The notes under the pieces: generated by a model
The model's database searches: none
Told to the model about the DNA's origin: nothing
What the model saw: only the letters and a program-made list of their open reading frames with translations
Made by a program: the position numbers and the translations under genes
In this document: positions 29,282 to 38,321 of the stretch, piece after piece
How the letters are laid out: the number at the start of each line of letters is the position of its first letter
Position numbering within the stretch: position 1 is the stretch's first letter
NCBI GenBank assembly: GCA_024637395.1
Contig: JAGXFG010000065.1
Location: 1 to 60,505, forward strand
Direction of reading: 5' to 3'
Source: Burkholderiaceae bacterium
Lineage (GTDB): Bacteria > Pseudomonadota > Gammaproteobacteria > Burkholderiales > Burkholderiaceae_E
Length of the DNA stretch: 60,505 nucleotides

Positions 29282-30478
29282 ATGAGTGATCCAGTCGTCA
29301 TCGTTTCCGTCGCCCGAACCCCGATTGGGGCAATGATGGGTGATCTGTCCTCACTGGCCGCCCACCAACTCGGCTCGGTAGCGATCAAGGCCGCCGTCGA
29401 ACGCGCCGGGATCAAGCCCGAGCAGGTGCAGGAAGTGATCATGGGCTGCGTGCTGCCCGCCGGCCAGGGCCAGGCCCCGGCCCGTCAGGCGAGCATCAAC
29501 GCCGGCCTGCCCACCTCGGCCGGCGCGACCACGATCAACAAGGTCTGCGGCTCGGGCATGAAGGCCGCGATGTTGGGTCGCGACCTGATCCTCGCCGGCA
29601 GCATGGACATCGTCGTCGCCGGCGGCATGGAAAGCATGAGCAACGCGCCCTACATGGCGCTCAAGGGACGCGGCGGCTACCGCTACGGCCACGCCACGCT
29701 GTTTGACCACATGGCCTACGACGGCCTCGAGGACGCCTACGAGAAGATGCCCAACGGCGGCGGCAAGTCGATGGGAATCTTCGCCGAGGATTGTGCCGGC
29801 AAGTACTCGTTCACGCGCGAGGAACAGGACCAGTTCGCGATTGCCTCGGCGCAGCGCGCCCGCACCGCCAACGAGGACGGCACCTTCGCCTGGGAAATCG
29901 CGCCGGTGACGGTCGCCGGGCGCAAGGGTGACACCGTGATCGACAAGGACGAGAGCCCGTTCAAGGCCAACCCGGACAAGATCCCGACGCTGCGGCCGGC
30001 TTTCCGCAAGGACGGCACCGTGACTGCGGCGACGTCGTCATCGATCTCCGACGGCGCCGCCGCGATGGTGCTGATGCGCAAGTCGATGGCCGACAAGCTG
30101 GGCCTCAAGCCGATTGCCACCATTGTCGACCACGCCACCCACTCGCAGGAACCGCAGTGGTTCACCACCGCACCGGTGGGCGCGATCGAGAAGCTCTACG
30201 CCAAGACCGGCTGGAACAGTGCCGGCGTTGACCTGTTCGAGATCAACGAGGCCTTCGCGGTAGTGACGATGGCGGCGATGAAGGAGCATGGCCTGCCGCA
30301 CGACAAGGTCAACGTCCACGGCGGCGCATGCGCTCTCGGCCACCCGATCGGGGCCTCGGGCGCACGGCTGATCGTCACGCTGATCGGCGCACTGCGCAAG
30401 ACCGGCGGCAAGAAGGGCGTGGCGTCGCTGTGCATCGGCGGCGGCGAGGCAGTCGCCATCGCGATCGAAATGAACTGA
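29282..30478 (+). CDS. Acetyl-CoA C-acetyltransferase (thiolase)
   Basis: 398 residues. Active-site Cys in VCGSGMKAAM (near 88), GGMESMSNAPY, the His in NVHGGACALGHPIGASG and the second Cys in SLCIGGGEA are all present. It would cleave acetoacetyl-CoA from leucine breakdown (or fatty acids) to two acetyl-CoA, or run in reverse. Starts 16 bases after aceK with an AGGAGC ribosome site. Assigned as an AtoB/PhaA-like biosynthetic or degradative thiolase; the direction cannot be told. Confidence 0.93.
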   Translation: MSDPVVIVSVARTPIGAMMGDLSSLAAHQLGSVAIKAAVERAGIKPEQVQEVIMGCVLPAGQGQAPARQASINAGLPTSAGATTINKVCGSGMKAAMLGRDLILAGSMDIVVAGGMESMSNAPYMALKGRGGYRYGHATLFDHMAYDGLEDAYEKMPNGGGKSMGIFAEDCAGKYSFTREEQDQFAIASAQRARTANEDGTFAWEIAPVTVAGRKGDTVIDKDESPFKANPDKIPTLRPAFRKDGTVTAATSSSISDGAAAMVLMRKSMADKLGLKPIATIVDHATHSQEPQWFTTAPVGAIEKLYAKTGWNSAGVDLFEINEAFAVVTMAAMKEHGLPHDKVNVHGGACALGHPIGASGARLIVTLIGALRKTGGKKGVASLCIGGGEAVAIAIEMN

Positions 30479-30585
30479 TAGCGGCGGCAGGCACCTAGTG
30501 CTGCGCAGACAGGTTCCGGTGACCGGCGTACCGGTCATCGGCGCAGCGCGCGGCGACTGCCCCGGGATGGCCTGAGAAGACGACC

Positions 30586-31728
30586 ATGATCCTGACCGAA
30601 GACCAGCGGATGATCCGCGAAGCGGTGCGCGCTTTCGTGCAGGCCGAAATTGCACCGCACGCGCCCTCCTGGGACCGCAAGGCAAGGTTTCCCAAGGAGG
30701 CGCTCGCCGGACTGGCCGCGCTGGGCTGCTACGGGATCGCGGTTCCCGAGCGCTGGGGTGGCGCGGGGCTCGATTATTCGACCCTGGCGCTGATCATCGA
30801 GGAAATTGCCGCCGGCGACGGCGCCACCTCGACCATCGTCTCGGTCAACAACTGTCCGGTCTGCTCGATCCTGATGGCCTGGGGCGACGACCGCCAGAAG
30901 GAGGCCTGGCTCAAGCCGCTGGCCCGCGGCGAGATGCTCGGCGCCTTCTGTCTGACCGAACCGCAGGTCGGTTCCGACGCCGGGGCGCTGCGCACCGGCG
31001 CACGGCGCGAGGGCGATGAATACGTTCTCAACGGCGTCAAGCAGTTCGTCACCTCGGGCAAGAACGCCGCCGTCGCGATCGTGATGGCGGTCACCGACAA
31101 GGCTGCCGGCAAGTCCGGGATCTCGGCCTTCCTGGTGCCCACCGCGACCCCGGGATACCGCGTCGCGCGAATCGAGGAGAAGCTTGGCCAGCACGCGTCT
31201 GACACCGCGCAGATCGACTTCGAGGACTGCCGCATCCCGGCTGCCAACCTGATCGGCGCAGAAGGCCAGGGCTACCGGATCGCACTCTCGGGACTCGAGG
31301 GCGGACGGATCGGCATCGCCTCGCAATCGGTCGGCATGGCGCGCGCGGCATTCGTGGCGGCACTGGCCTACGCCAAGGAGCGCGAGGCCTTTGGCAAACC
31401 AATCTTCGAGCACCAGGCGGTCCAGTTCCGGCTCGCCGACATGGCCACCCAGATCGAGGCCGCGCGCCAGCTGATCGCCCACGCCGCGGCGCTCAAGGAC
31501 AGCGGTGCGCCCTGCCTGCGCGAAGCGGCGATGGCCAAGCTGTTCGCTTCCGAAATGGCCGAGCGGGTCTGCTCGGATGCGATCCAGATCCACGGTGGCT
31601 ACGGCTACGTGGGAGACTTCCCGGTCGAACGGATCTATCGCGACGTGCGCATCACCCAGATCTACGAGGGCACCAGCGACATCCAGCGGATTCTGATCGG
31701 GCGGGCACTGGCGCAGAGCGAGGACTAG
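30586..31728 (+). CDS. Short-chain acyl-CoA dehydrogenase
   Basis: 380 residues. FAD/substrate motifs LTEPQVGSDAGAL and a C-terminal IYEGTSDIQRILIGRAL whose Glu (YEGT) is the usual catalytic base of butyryl/short-chain dehydrogenases, distinct from LiuA. It likely oxidises butyryl-CoA or 2-methylbutyryl/isobutyryl-CoA with ETF as acceptor. The 107 bases before it hold no clear promoter, and it may still be read from the liuA operon. This is the second dehydrogenase of the cluster, so the pathway may serve more than leucine. Confidence 0.9.
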   Translation: MILTEDQRMIREAVRAFVQAEIAPHAPSWDRKARFPKEALAGLAALGCYGIAVPERWGGAGLDYSTLALIIEEIAAGDGATSTIVSVNNCPVCSILMAWGDDRQKEAWLKPLARGEMLGAFCLTEPQVGSDAGALRTGARREGDEYVLNGVKQFVTSGKNAAVAIVMAVTDKAAGKSGISAFLVPTATPGYRVARIEEKLGQHASDTAQIDFEDCRIPAANLIGAEGQGYRIALSGLEGGRIGIASQSVGMARAAFVAALAYAKEREAFGKPIFEHQAVQFRLADMATQIEAARQLIAHAAALKDSGAPCLREAAMAKLFASEMAERVCSDAIQIHGGYGYVGDFPVERIYRDVRITQIYEGTSDIQRILIGRALAQSED

Positions 31729-31827
31729 TCCGCCGCCGGGGCCGAGCCGGCTTTGTCATTGCCGTTGCGCGCCCCGCGGTCCTGCCGGGGCACACCACTG
31801 ACGGCTACCCCTATGCCAGAATGACGG

Positions 31828-32769
31828 ATGCTCGCGATCCTCAACGTCACGCTGCCCTTCTTCGCGCTGGTCGCCTGCGGCTACCTGGCGGCGCGCGCGC
31901 GCCGCGTTGCTGGCAGCGCGGTCGGCGCGCTCAACACCTTCGTCCTGTATTTCGCGCTGCCGGCGATGCTGTTCCGCTTTGCCGCCAGCGCGCCGATCGG
32001 CACGATCGCCAACCCGCCGGTCATCGCCGCTTACGGGCTGACCGGCATGCTGATCCTGGCGCTCACCGCTTTCGGGCTGCGCTGGGGCAACCGCGACAAC
32101 TGGGCTGACACCGCTTTCGGAGCGCTCGCGACGAGCTGGTCGAACTGGGGCTACATGGGTTTCGCGCTGCTGCCGGCGCTCCTGGGACAACGGGCGATCG
32201 CGGTGTTGATTGCCGCCGGCATCACTGATTTCGTGCTGGTGGTCTCGGCCGCGCTGGCCATGGCGGCGCGCGCGGACCACGATCATGGCTCGATGCTCGA
32301 TGCCATCGGCAATGCGCTGGGCGGGGTGGCGCGCAACCCGCTGATCTGGGCGATTGGCGCCGGGATGGTGGCCTCGGGGTTGGCGCTGAAACTGCCAGTG
32401 GCGCTCGACGAGTTCCTGCGGCTGCTGGGAACCGCCGCCGGCCCGGTGGCGCTGTTCGCCATCGGGGTCTCGCTCTACCGTCCGAAGAGCGTTCCCATCG
32501 GCGGCGATACCGTCATCATGGTCGTGACCAAGCTGCTGATCCACCCCTTGCTGTGCGCGGCAATCGCCATCCACCTCTTCGGGGTCGGACGCCTGGAGGC
32601 CCAGGTGCTGATCCTGATGGCGACGCTGCCGGCCGCCGGCACGGTCTTCCTGTTCGCTGAGCGCCAGGGCGCCAATCACGAACGCATCGCCGCGGTTATC
32701 CTGCTCTCGACCGTCGTGGCCTTCTTCAGTTTCACCGCGTTCGCGGCGCTGGTGGCCGGCGGCCTCTGA
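31828..32769 (+). CDS. AEC family transporter
   Basis: 313 residues, almost entirely membrane helices (about ten), with the auxin-efflux-carrier family look: N-terminal ILNVTLPFFALVACGYLAARARR, the NTFVLYFALPAMLFRFAA helix and FGVGRLEAQVLILMATLPAAGTVFLFAE in the second half. Members export small organic acids. In this position it might export or balance branched-chain acids. It closes the plus-strand run; a serine-hydrolase gene converges on it. Confidence 0.85.
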   Translation: MLAILNVTLPFFALVACGYLAARARRVAGSAVGALNTFVLYFALPAMLFRFAASAPIGTIANPPVIAAYGLTGMLILALTAFGLRWGNRDNWADTAFGALATSWSNWGYMGFALLPALLGQRAIAVLIAAGITDFVLVVSAALAMAARADHDHGSMLDAIGNALGGVARNPLIWAIGAGMVASGLALKLPVALDEFLRLLGTAAGPVALFAIGVSLYRPKSVPIGGDTVIMVVTKLLIHPLLCAAIAIHLFGVGRLEAQVLILMATLPAAGTVFLFAERQGANHERIAAVILLSTVVAFFSFTAFAALVAGGL

Positions 32770-32789
32770 CGCCAGCCGGCCCCGCGCCA

Positions 32790-32831
32790 CTCTGAGCGAG
32801 GCCGAGACAGCGGGCGCCGTGGCGCTCAGAG
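32790..32831. terminator. Possible terminator hairpin between convergent genes
   Basis: CTCTGAGCG at 32790-32798 pairs exactly with CGCTCAGAG at 32823-32831 (and with a second copy at 32858-32866). It lies between the converging AEC and hydrolase genes. There is no T-run, so its role as a terminator is uncertain. Confidence 0.35.
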
Positions 32832-32867
32832 CAAGGTGGAGACAGCGGGCGCCGTGGCGCTCAGAGC
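32791..32867. repeat. 35-bp tandem duplication at the hydrolase stop
   Basis: Two units of 35 bases (32791-32825 and 32826-32860) sit next to each other, followed by the first 7 bases of a third that contain the TGA stop of the serine hydrolase. GAGACAGCGGGCGCCGTGG lies in both units, and the exact match is 29 bases long (32804-32832 and 32839-32867). It reads as a slipped or tandem duplication of the gene's 3' flank. Confidence 0.85.
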
Positions 32868-34009
32868 GACGCGTACACCGCGCGCTCGAACTCCCCGTAG
32901 ACCTGGGTGAACGGCGCTTCCACGAAGGGCAGCGTCTGGGTCATGATGGTCGCGGCGACATCCTTGGCGGGATCGAACCAGTAGTGGGTGTTGAGCAGGC
33001 CGGCCCAGCCCTGCGAGCCCGCCGAACGCATCCCCGGCACATCCTCTTCGGTGCGCACGAACCCAAAGCTGTGCGTCTTGGGCGTACCCGGGCACAGCTC
33101 GCAGTCGGCGGTGATCGTGGGGGTCACCGTCACCAGCTTGCGCACTCGCAGGTCGCCGATCTGGTTGGCGAGCATGATGTCCACGGCTGCTTCACTGAGC
33201 AGGCGCTGGCCGGAAAGGGTGCCGCGATTGAGGAACATGCGCATGAAGCGCATGTAGTCGCCGGCCGTCGAATAGAGCGCGTAACCCATGCCGTAGAACT
33301 CGGGGTGCGGCGGCGGGGCGATGTCGAACGGCGCGAGTTTGCCGTCGGCGCCCCGCGCCGAGACCGCAGTCAGGCGCTTTGCCAGCGCGCCTTCACATTC
33401 GAAAGCCGTGCTGGCCATGTCGAGCGGAACAAAGATTTCGTCATGACAGAACTGGTCGATGCCACGACCCGAAACGGCCTCCACCACCTGCCCCAGCCAG
33501 TCGATCCCGATGCTGTAGTCCCAGCGCGTGCCGGGGTCAAACGTCATCGGGTAGAACAAGCCCGATTTCAGCCCCGACATAATCTCCGGCGCCCCGGTCG
33601 CCGCCAACCAGTGCTTCACATCCGGATTAAAAACCTCGTAGGCGAAGCCCGAAGTATGGGTGGCGAGCTGGCGAATCGTTGCCCGCGATTTGGGCGCGCG
33701 CAGGCGCGGGACGTCGCCGTCGAACCCTTCGAGCACCCGCACTTTGGCAAACTCGGGAATGACGCTCTCGACGGTGGCGTTGAGGTCGAGCTGGCCGCGG
33801 TCGATCAGCATCATCGCGGCGGTGGCGCCGACCGCCTTGGTCATCGAGTAGATCCGGAACACCTTGTCCAGCGTCATCGGACGGCCCGGCGCGGCGTCGC
33901 CGGCCACGCCACACCAGGTGACCCCGCTCGCGTTGCCCACCATCGCAACCACCCCGGGAACGGCGCCCGATGACACCGCCTTGGCCAGGACTTCGTCCAA
34001 CGCACTCAT
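32861..34009 (-). CDS. Beta-lactamase-fold serine hydrolase (EstB-like)
   Basis: 382 residues. The class C/EstB nucleophile motif SMTK is at 55-58, a YSIG motif (in WDYSIGIDWLG) is the Tyr-Ser pair, and HSFGFVRTEED may supply the third region in place of KTG. No signal peptide, so it is cytoplasmic and more likely an esterase than a beta-lactamase. The start at 34009 is set by GGGAGAG and the family-like MSALDEVLAKAVSSGAVPG; the open frame continues upstream into non-conserved sequence. It lies on the opposite strand between the two halves of the liu region and is divergent from the TetR gene. Confidence 0.85.
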   Translation of the reverse strand: MSALDEVLAKAVSSGAVPGVVAMVGNASGVTWCGVAGDAAPGRPMTLDKVFRIYSMTKAVGATAAMMLIDRGQLDLNATVESVIPEFAKVRVLEGFDGDVPRLRAPKSRATIRQLATHTSGFAYEVFNPDVKHWLAATGAPEIMSGLKSGLFYPMTFDPGTRWDYSIGIDWLGQVVEAVSGRGIDQFCHDEIFVPLDMASTAFECEGALAKRLTAVSARGADGKLAPFDIAPPPHPEFYGMGYALYSTAGDYMRFMRMFLNRGTLSGQRLLSEAAVDIMLANQIGDLRVRKLVTVTPTITADCELCPGTPKTHSFGFVRTEEDVPGMRSAGSQGWAGLLNTHYWFDPAKDVAATIMTQTLPFVEAPFTQVYGEFERAVYASL

Positions 34010-34315
34010 GACTTCTCTCCCTGTTGTCGGTTGACGGGCTGCAAGTGGAGCCGCGCGAGCAGCCGGACACGCGTTACCGGCAGCGGACCTCGGTTGCAGC
34101 GAAGATACCCCATCTGCGTAGGCTAGCCCACTACCTCCGTGGCGCGCACCCGCCGGTGGCGCGCGACAGCGCATCGTAGCGCCGCAACCGACACCCGGCG
34201 GCACCCGCGCCGTGACCCATCTCGCGGGCCTGATGACCCCTGTAATTAAACGGTCAACTGTTCAATTCTTTGGGATATACTACCGATCCCGAGACTCTCG
34301 ACCAACGCCCCGCCG
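34010..34315. other. Divergent intergenic region before the tetR-liuB run
   Basis: 306 bases without a gene. The hydrolase side (34010-34240) shows only its ribosome site. The tetR side is AT-richer (34241-34285) and holds a near-palindrome and a TATACT -10-like hexamer, listed separately. I see no small ORF or RNA here. Confidence 0.6.
34249..34262. promoter_or_regulatory. Candidate TetR operator
   Basis: AACGGTCAACTGTT is symmetrical at 10 of 14 positions (AACxGT..ACxGTT) and lies 54-67 bases upstream of the tetR start. It is just upstream of a TATACT hexamer (34276-34281, 5 of 6 to the -10 consensus), so a bound repressor would cover the promoter. Autoregulation of tetR and control of liuBCDE are likely. 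Confidence 0.5.
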
Positions 34316-34909
34316 ATGGCTCGCACCACTGGATCAGACGGCAGCCGCACCGAGGAAGCGATCCGCGTCGCCGCGGTCGACCTGATCGCTGCCCACGGCT
34401 TCGAGGCGATGACCATGCGCCAGCTCGCCGATCGGGTCGGTGTGCAGCCCGGATCGCTCTATCGCTACTTTCCCAGCAAAGGCCAGCTGCTGGTCGAGCT
34501 GCTGGTCGAGCATCTCGAATTCCTGGTCTCGCGCTGGCGCTCGCAGCAGCCGGCCGATCCCGATCCGCGGGTGCGGCTGCGCGCGTTCGTCGACTTCCAC
34601 GTCCGCTCGCACACCCTGCGCCGCCACGAGGCGTTCGTCGCCAACATGGAACTGCGCAGCCTCGCCGCGGCCGACTATCGACGGGTGGTCGCACTGCGGC
34701 GCAACTACGAGAACCTGCTGACCGCGATCCTGCAGGACGGCGTCGATGCCGGCTGCTTTCGGCTGCCCGACGCGCGCGTGGCAACCTTCGCGGTGCTGGC
34801 GATGCTCACCGGCGTCGGTTCCTGGTATCGGGACAGCGGCCGGTTGGGCAAGCGCGAATTGATCGGGATTTATACGCAGATGGTGATGCAGTGCGTTGGC
34901 GCCCAATGA
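34316..34909 (+). CDS. TetR family regulator, LiuQ candidate
   Basis: 197 residues. N-terminal TetR helix-turn-helix ([49 protein letters not shown]) and a helical ligand-binding half (TetR_C-like). In betaproteobacteria a TetR regulator named LiuQ can control liu genes alongside LiuR. This gene sits directly ahead of liuB (22 bases), so LiuQ is a fitting guess, but other acyl-CoA-responsive TetR proteins look alike. The ATG is the first in the frame after the promoter region. Confidence 0.85.
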   Translation: MARTTGSDGSRTEEAIRVAAVDLIAAHGFEAMTMRQLADRVGVQPGSLYRYFPSKGQLLVELLVEHLEFLVSRWRSQQPADPDPRVRLRAFVDFHVRSHTLRRHEAFVANMELRSLAAADYRRVVALRRNYENLLTAILQDGVDAGCFRLPDARVATFAVLAMLTGVGSWYRDSGRLGKRELIGIYTQMVMQCVGAQ

Positions 34910-34931
34910 GCGCAGTTTGAAGGAGATTGGC

Positions 34932-36539
34932 TTGAATACCCTGCAAAGCAAACTAGATCCCCGCGATCCCACGTTCGTGGCCAACTCCCAGGCGCTACGC
35001 GCTCTGGTCGGCGACCTGCGCACCAAGGTGGCCCAGGCCGCACTGGGCGGCGGCGCCGAAGCCAGCGCCCGCCAGAAGGCCCGCGGCAAGCTGCTGCCGC
35101 GCGAACGGGTGCAGATGTTGCTCGACCCCGGCACCCCATTTCTCGAACTCTCGCCGCTGGCAGCCGACGGGCTCTACGACGACGAGGGGCCGTGCGCGGG
35201 AATCATCACCGGCATCGGCCGGATCGCCGGCATCGAGTGCATGGTGGTGTGCAATGACGCCACCGTGAAGGGCGGCTCCTACTACCCGCTCACGGTCAAG
35301 AAGCACCTGCGGGCACAGGAGATCGCGGGCCAGAACAACCTGCCCTGCGTCTACCTGGTCGATTCGGGTGGCGCCAACCTCCCCAACCAGGACGATGTCT
35401 TTCCGGATCGCGAACACTTCGGACGGATCTTCTACAACCAGGCCAATCTCTCGGCCGCCGGAATCCCCCAGATCGCGGTGGTGATGGGCTCGTGCACCGC
35501 GGGCGGCGCCTATGTGCCGGCGATGAGCGACGAAGCGGTGATCGTCAAGGAGCAGGGCACGATCTTCCTCGGCGGGCCACCGCTGGTGAAGGCCGCCACC
35601 GGCGAGGTGGTGAGCGTCGAGGACCTCGGCGGCGGCGACGTCCACACCCGGCTCTCGGGCGTCGCCGATCACCTGGCGCAGGACGACCCCCACGCGCTGG
35701 CGATCGCGCGCAACATCGTCGCCGGCCTGAACCGGCGCAAGACTCCCGACATCGTGCTGCGCGAGCCGGTCGAACCGCTCTATCCGGCCGACGAACTCTA
35801 CGGGGTCATCCCCACCGATACCCGCAAGCCCTACGACGTGCGCGAGGTGATCGCCCGCATCGTCGACGGCTCTAATTTCGACGAGTTCAAGGTGCGCTAC
35901 GGCACTACCCTGGTGACCGGCTTCGCCCACCTCCAGGGCGTGCCGGTGGGGATCGTCGCCAACAACGGCATCCTGTTCTCGGAATCGGCCAACAAGGGGG
36001 CGCATTTCATCGAACTGTGCGCGCAGCGCCGCATCCCGCTAATCTTCCTGCAGAACATCACCGGCTTCATGGTGGGGCGCAAGTACGAGAACGAGGGCAT
36101 CGCCCGGGCCGGCGCCAAGATGGTGATGGCGGTAGCCAATGCCCAGGTGCCGCGTTTCACGGTGATCATCGGCGGCAGCTTCGGCGCCGGCAATTACGGC
36201 ATGTGCGGCCGCGCCTATTCGCCGCGCTTCCTGTGGATGTGGCCCAACGCGCGGATCAGCGTGATGGGCGGCGAACAGGCGGCCTCGGTGCTCGCCACCG
36301 TCAAGCGCGACGGCTTTGAGAGCCGCGGCAAGACCTGGAGCGCCGAGGAAGAGGCGGCGTTTCGCGCCCCGATCCTCGAGCAGTACGAGCGCCAGGGCCA
36401 TCCCTACTACGCCACCGCGCGGCTCTGGGACGACGGCGTGATCGATCCCGCCGACACCCGCACCGTGCTCGGGCTGGCGCTGTCGGCGTCTCTGAACGCA
36501 CCGATACCAGAGACGCGCTTCGGCGTGTTCCGGATGTGA
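34932..36539 (+). CDS. liuB: Methylcrotonyl-CoA carboxylase, carboxyltransferase (beta) subunit
   Basis: 535 residues from a TTG start. The choice rests on AGGAG 6-7 bases upstream and on [15 protein letters not shown], the usual MCC-beta start; the open frame begins 12 codons earlier inside tetR. Crotonase-like carboxyltransferase blocks are [58 protein letters not shown] and [17 protein letters not shown]. It transfers CO2 from biotin (on LiuD) to 3-methylcrotonyl-CoA, giving 3-methylglutaconyl-CoA. Confidence 0.96.
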   Translation: MNTLQSKLDPRDPTFVANSQALRALVGDLRTKVAQAALGGGAEASARQKARGKLLPRERVQMLLDPGTPFLELSPLAADGLYDDEGPCAGIITGIGRIAGIECMVVCNDATVKGGSYYPLTVKKHLRAQEIAGQNNLPCVYLVDSGGANLPNQDDVFPDREHFGRIFYNQANLSAAGIPQIAVVMGSCTAGGAYVPAMSDEAVIVKEQGTIFLGGPPLVKAATGEVVSVEDLGGGDVHTRLSGVADHLAQDDPHALAIARNIVAGLNRRKTPDIVLREPVEPLYPADELYGVIPTDTRKPYDVREVIARIVDGSNFDEFKVRYGTTLVTGFAHLQGVPVGIVANNGILFSESANKGAHFIELCAQRRIPLIFLQNITGFMVGRKYENEGIARAGAKMVMAVANAQVPRFTVIIGGSFGAGNYGMCGRAYSPRFLWMWPNARISVMGGEQAASVLATVKRDGFESRGKTWSAEEEAAFRAPILEQYERQGHPYYATARLWDDGVIDPADTRTVLGLALSASLNAPIPETRFGVFRM

Positions 36540-36550
36540 GGAGCAAGGCC

Positions 36551-37348
36551 ATGACTTACCAGACCCTGGAGATCGAGGTTCGCGACGGCGCCGGCTTCCT
36601 GTGGCTCAACCGCCCGGAACTGCGCAATGCGATGAACGACGTGATGATCGGCGAACTCGCCGAGGCGATCGCGGCGCTTGGCGCCGAACCGGCGGCGCGG
36701 GTCATCGTGCTGGGCGGGCGCGGCAAGGCGTTCTGCGCCGGTGCCGACCTCAACTGGATGCGCTCGGCCCGCGACTTCACCCCCGAACAGGCGCGCGCCG
36801 ACTCGGCGCGGCTGGCGAGCGTGTTGCGCGGCCTCTATGAGAGCCCCAAACCGACGCTCGCCCGGGTGCAGGGCGCGGCATTCGCCGGCGGCCTGGGGCT
36901 GGTGGCGGCGTGCGACGTCGTGGTCGCCAGCGCCGAGGCCAAATTCTGCCTCTCCGAGGTGCGGCTGGGACTGATCCCGGCGATGATCAGCCCCTACCTG
37001 CTGCGCGCGATCGGCGAGCGCCACGCGCGGCGCTACATGCTGAGCGCCGAGGTCTTCGACGCTGCGCAGGCGCGCCACATCGGGCTGGTCCACGAGCTGG
37101 TCGCCGCCGACACGCTCGACGCCACGATCGGCGCTCTGGCCGCGGCACTGGCCGCCGGCGCCCCGGGCGCACTGGGCGAGACCAAGCGCCTGATCCGCGA
37201 CATGGTCGGTCGCCCGATCGACGACCGAGTGGTCGCCGAGACCGCGGCCCGGATCGCCACGGCACGCGCCTCGGCCGAAGGCCAGGAGGGTATGGCGTCA
37301 TTCTTCGAGAAACGCCGTCCGGCGTGGTCGCCAGTGGCGGCCAAATGA
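36551..37348 (+). CDS. liuC: Methylglutaconyl-CoA hydratase
   Basis: 265 residues, crotonase fold. The oxyanion-hole segments RGKAFCAGADLNWM and VQGAAFAGGLGLVAACD are present, followed by FCLSEVRLGLIPAMISPYLLRAIG with the catalytic acid. The family and the place between liuB and liuD identify LiuC: it hydrates 3-methylglutaconyl-CoA to HMG-CoA. The ATG at 36551 follows AGGAGC; five codons upstream are also open. Confidence 0.93.
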   Translation: MTYQTLEIEVRDGAGFLWLNRPELRNAMNDVMIGELAEAIAALGAEPAARVIVLGGRGKAFCAGADLNWMRSARDFTPEQARADSARLASVLRGLYESPKPTLARVQGAAFAGGLGLVAACDVVVASAEAKFCLSEVRLGLIPAMISPYLLRAIGERHARRYMLSAEVFDAAQARHIGLVHELVAADTLDATIGALAAALAAGAPGALGETKRLIRDMVGRPIDDRVVAETAARIATARASAEGQEGMASFFEKRRPAWSPVAAK

Positions 37349-37387
37349 GCTCCGCAGGATCATGACTGGTTCCGAGGCCCTCAGCTG

Positions 37388-38317
37388 ATGGAACTTTTCG
37401 CCACCGGCGACCCGCGCCGCGCCAGTCTCGCCCGGGCGCTGCTCTACATCACCCCGGCGATGTGGAGCGCGAACTACATCGTCGCCCGCCTGGCGGTGGA
37501 CGTCGTCGAGCCGAACCTGCTGGCGCTGCTGCGCTGGAGCATGGCCAGCGCGATGATGCTGCCGCTGGCGTGGCCAGCGCTGGCACGGAACTGGCCGGCT
37601 TGGCGACGGGAATGGAAGGATCTGCTGATGTTGGGCGGGTTGGGGATGTGGATTTGCGGCTCCTTCGTCTACATCGGCGCTGCCAGCACCAGCGCCACCA
37701 ACATCGGTCTGCTCTACGCGACAGCGCCGGTGCTGATCGCCTGCGGCTCGGCGCTGTGGCTCGGCGAGCGGCTGCGCAAGCGCCAGATTGCCGGCGTGGC
37801 GCTGGCGCTCACCGGCACCACCATGATCGTGGTCAAGGGCTCGCTCGCCAACCTGCTGGCATTCCGGCTCAATCCCGGTGACCTCTGGATCATCGCCTCG
37901 GTGCTGTCGTGGACCGCCTATTCCCTGCTGCTGCGCAGCCGGCCCTCGGTGCTCGATTCCTTTGCGCGGCTCACTGCAATCGCGCTGGGTGGCGTAGTGG
38001 TGCTGATCCCGTTCACGATCGCCGAGGTGGCGCTCACCTGCTTGCCGCGGCCCAGCTTCGCGATGTTCGCGCTGGGCTTCGTCGCGGCGCTGCTGCCCGG
38101 CTTCCTGTCGTACCAGTCCTACTCGTTCATGCAGCGCGAACTCGGCGTCGCCCGCACCGCACTGGTGATGTATCTCGCCCCGCTCTACGCTGCCGGGGTC
38201 GCCTGGGCGATTCTCGGCGAGGCGCCGCAGTGGTTCCACGGCGCCGGCGCACTGTTGATTCTTCCGGGTATCTACCTGGCCACCCGTACCCCAGTCCAGA
38301 TTCCGCCACGAGGTTGA
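37388..38317 (+). CDS. EamA/DMT family transporter inside the liu operon
   Basis: 309 residues with ten predicted membrane helices in two EamA repeats (about 15-145 and 160-295). These transporters of the drug/metabolite superfamily mostly export amino acids or small metabolites. It is placed between liuC and liuD with only 39 and 4 bases on either side, so it is expressed with the carboxylase subunits; export of a branched-chain amino acid or a pathway acid is the obvious idea. Substrate unknown. Confidence 0.88.
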   Translation: MELFATGDPRRASLARALLYITPAMWSANYIVARLAVDVVEPNLLALLRWSMASAMMLPLAWPALARNWPAWRREWKDLLMLGGLGMWICGSFVYIGAASTSATNIGLLYATAPVLIACGSALWLGERLRKRQIAGVALALTGTTMIVVKGSLANLLAFRLNPGDLWIIASVLSWTAYSLLLRSRPSVLDSFARLTAIALGGVVVLIPFTIAEVALTCLPRPSFAMFALGFVAALLPGFLSYQSYSFMQRELGVARTALVMYLAPLYAAGVAWAILGEAPQWFHGAGALLILPGIYLATRTPVQIPPRG

Positions 38318-38321
38318 AGCC

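Noticed and set aside
27388-29442. Long minus-strand open frame opposite aceK
   Set aside because: Antisense shadow from high GC codon bias; no ribosome site and no family features, while aceK on the plus strand is well conserved.
32861-34009. Possible beta-lactamase (antibiotic resistance)
   Set aside because: The SMTK motif fits, but there is no signal peptide and the other motifs resemble EstB-like esterases.
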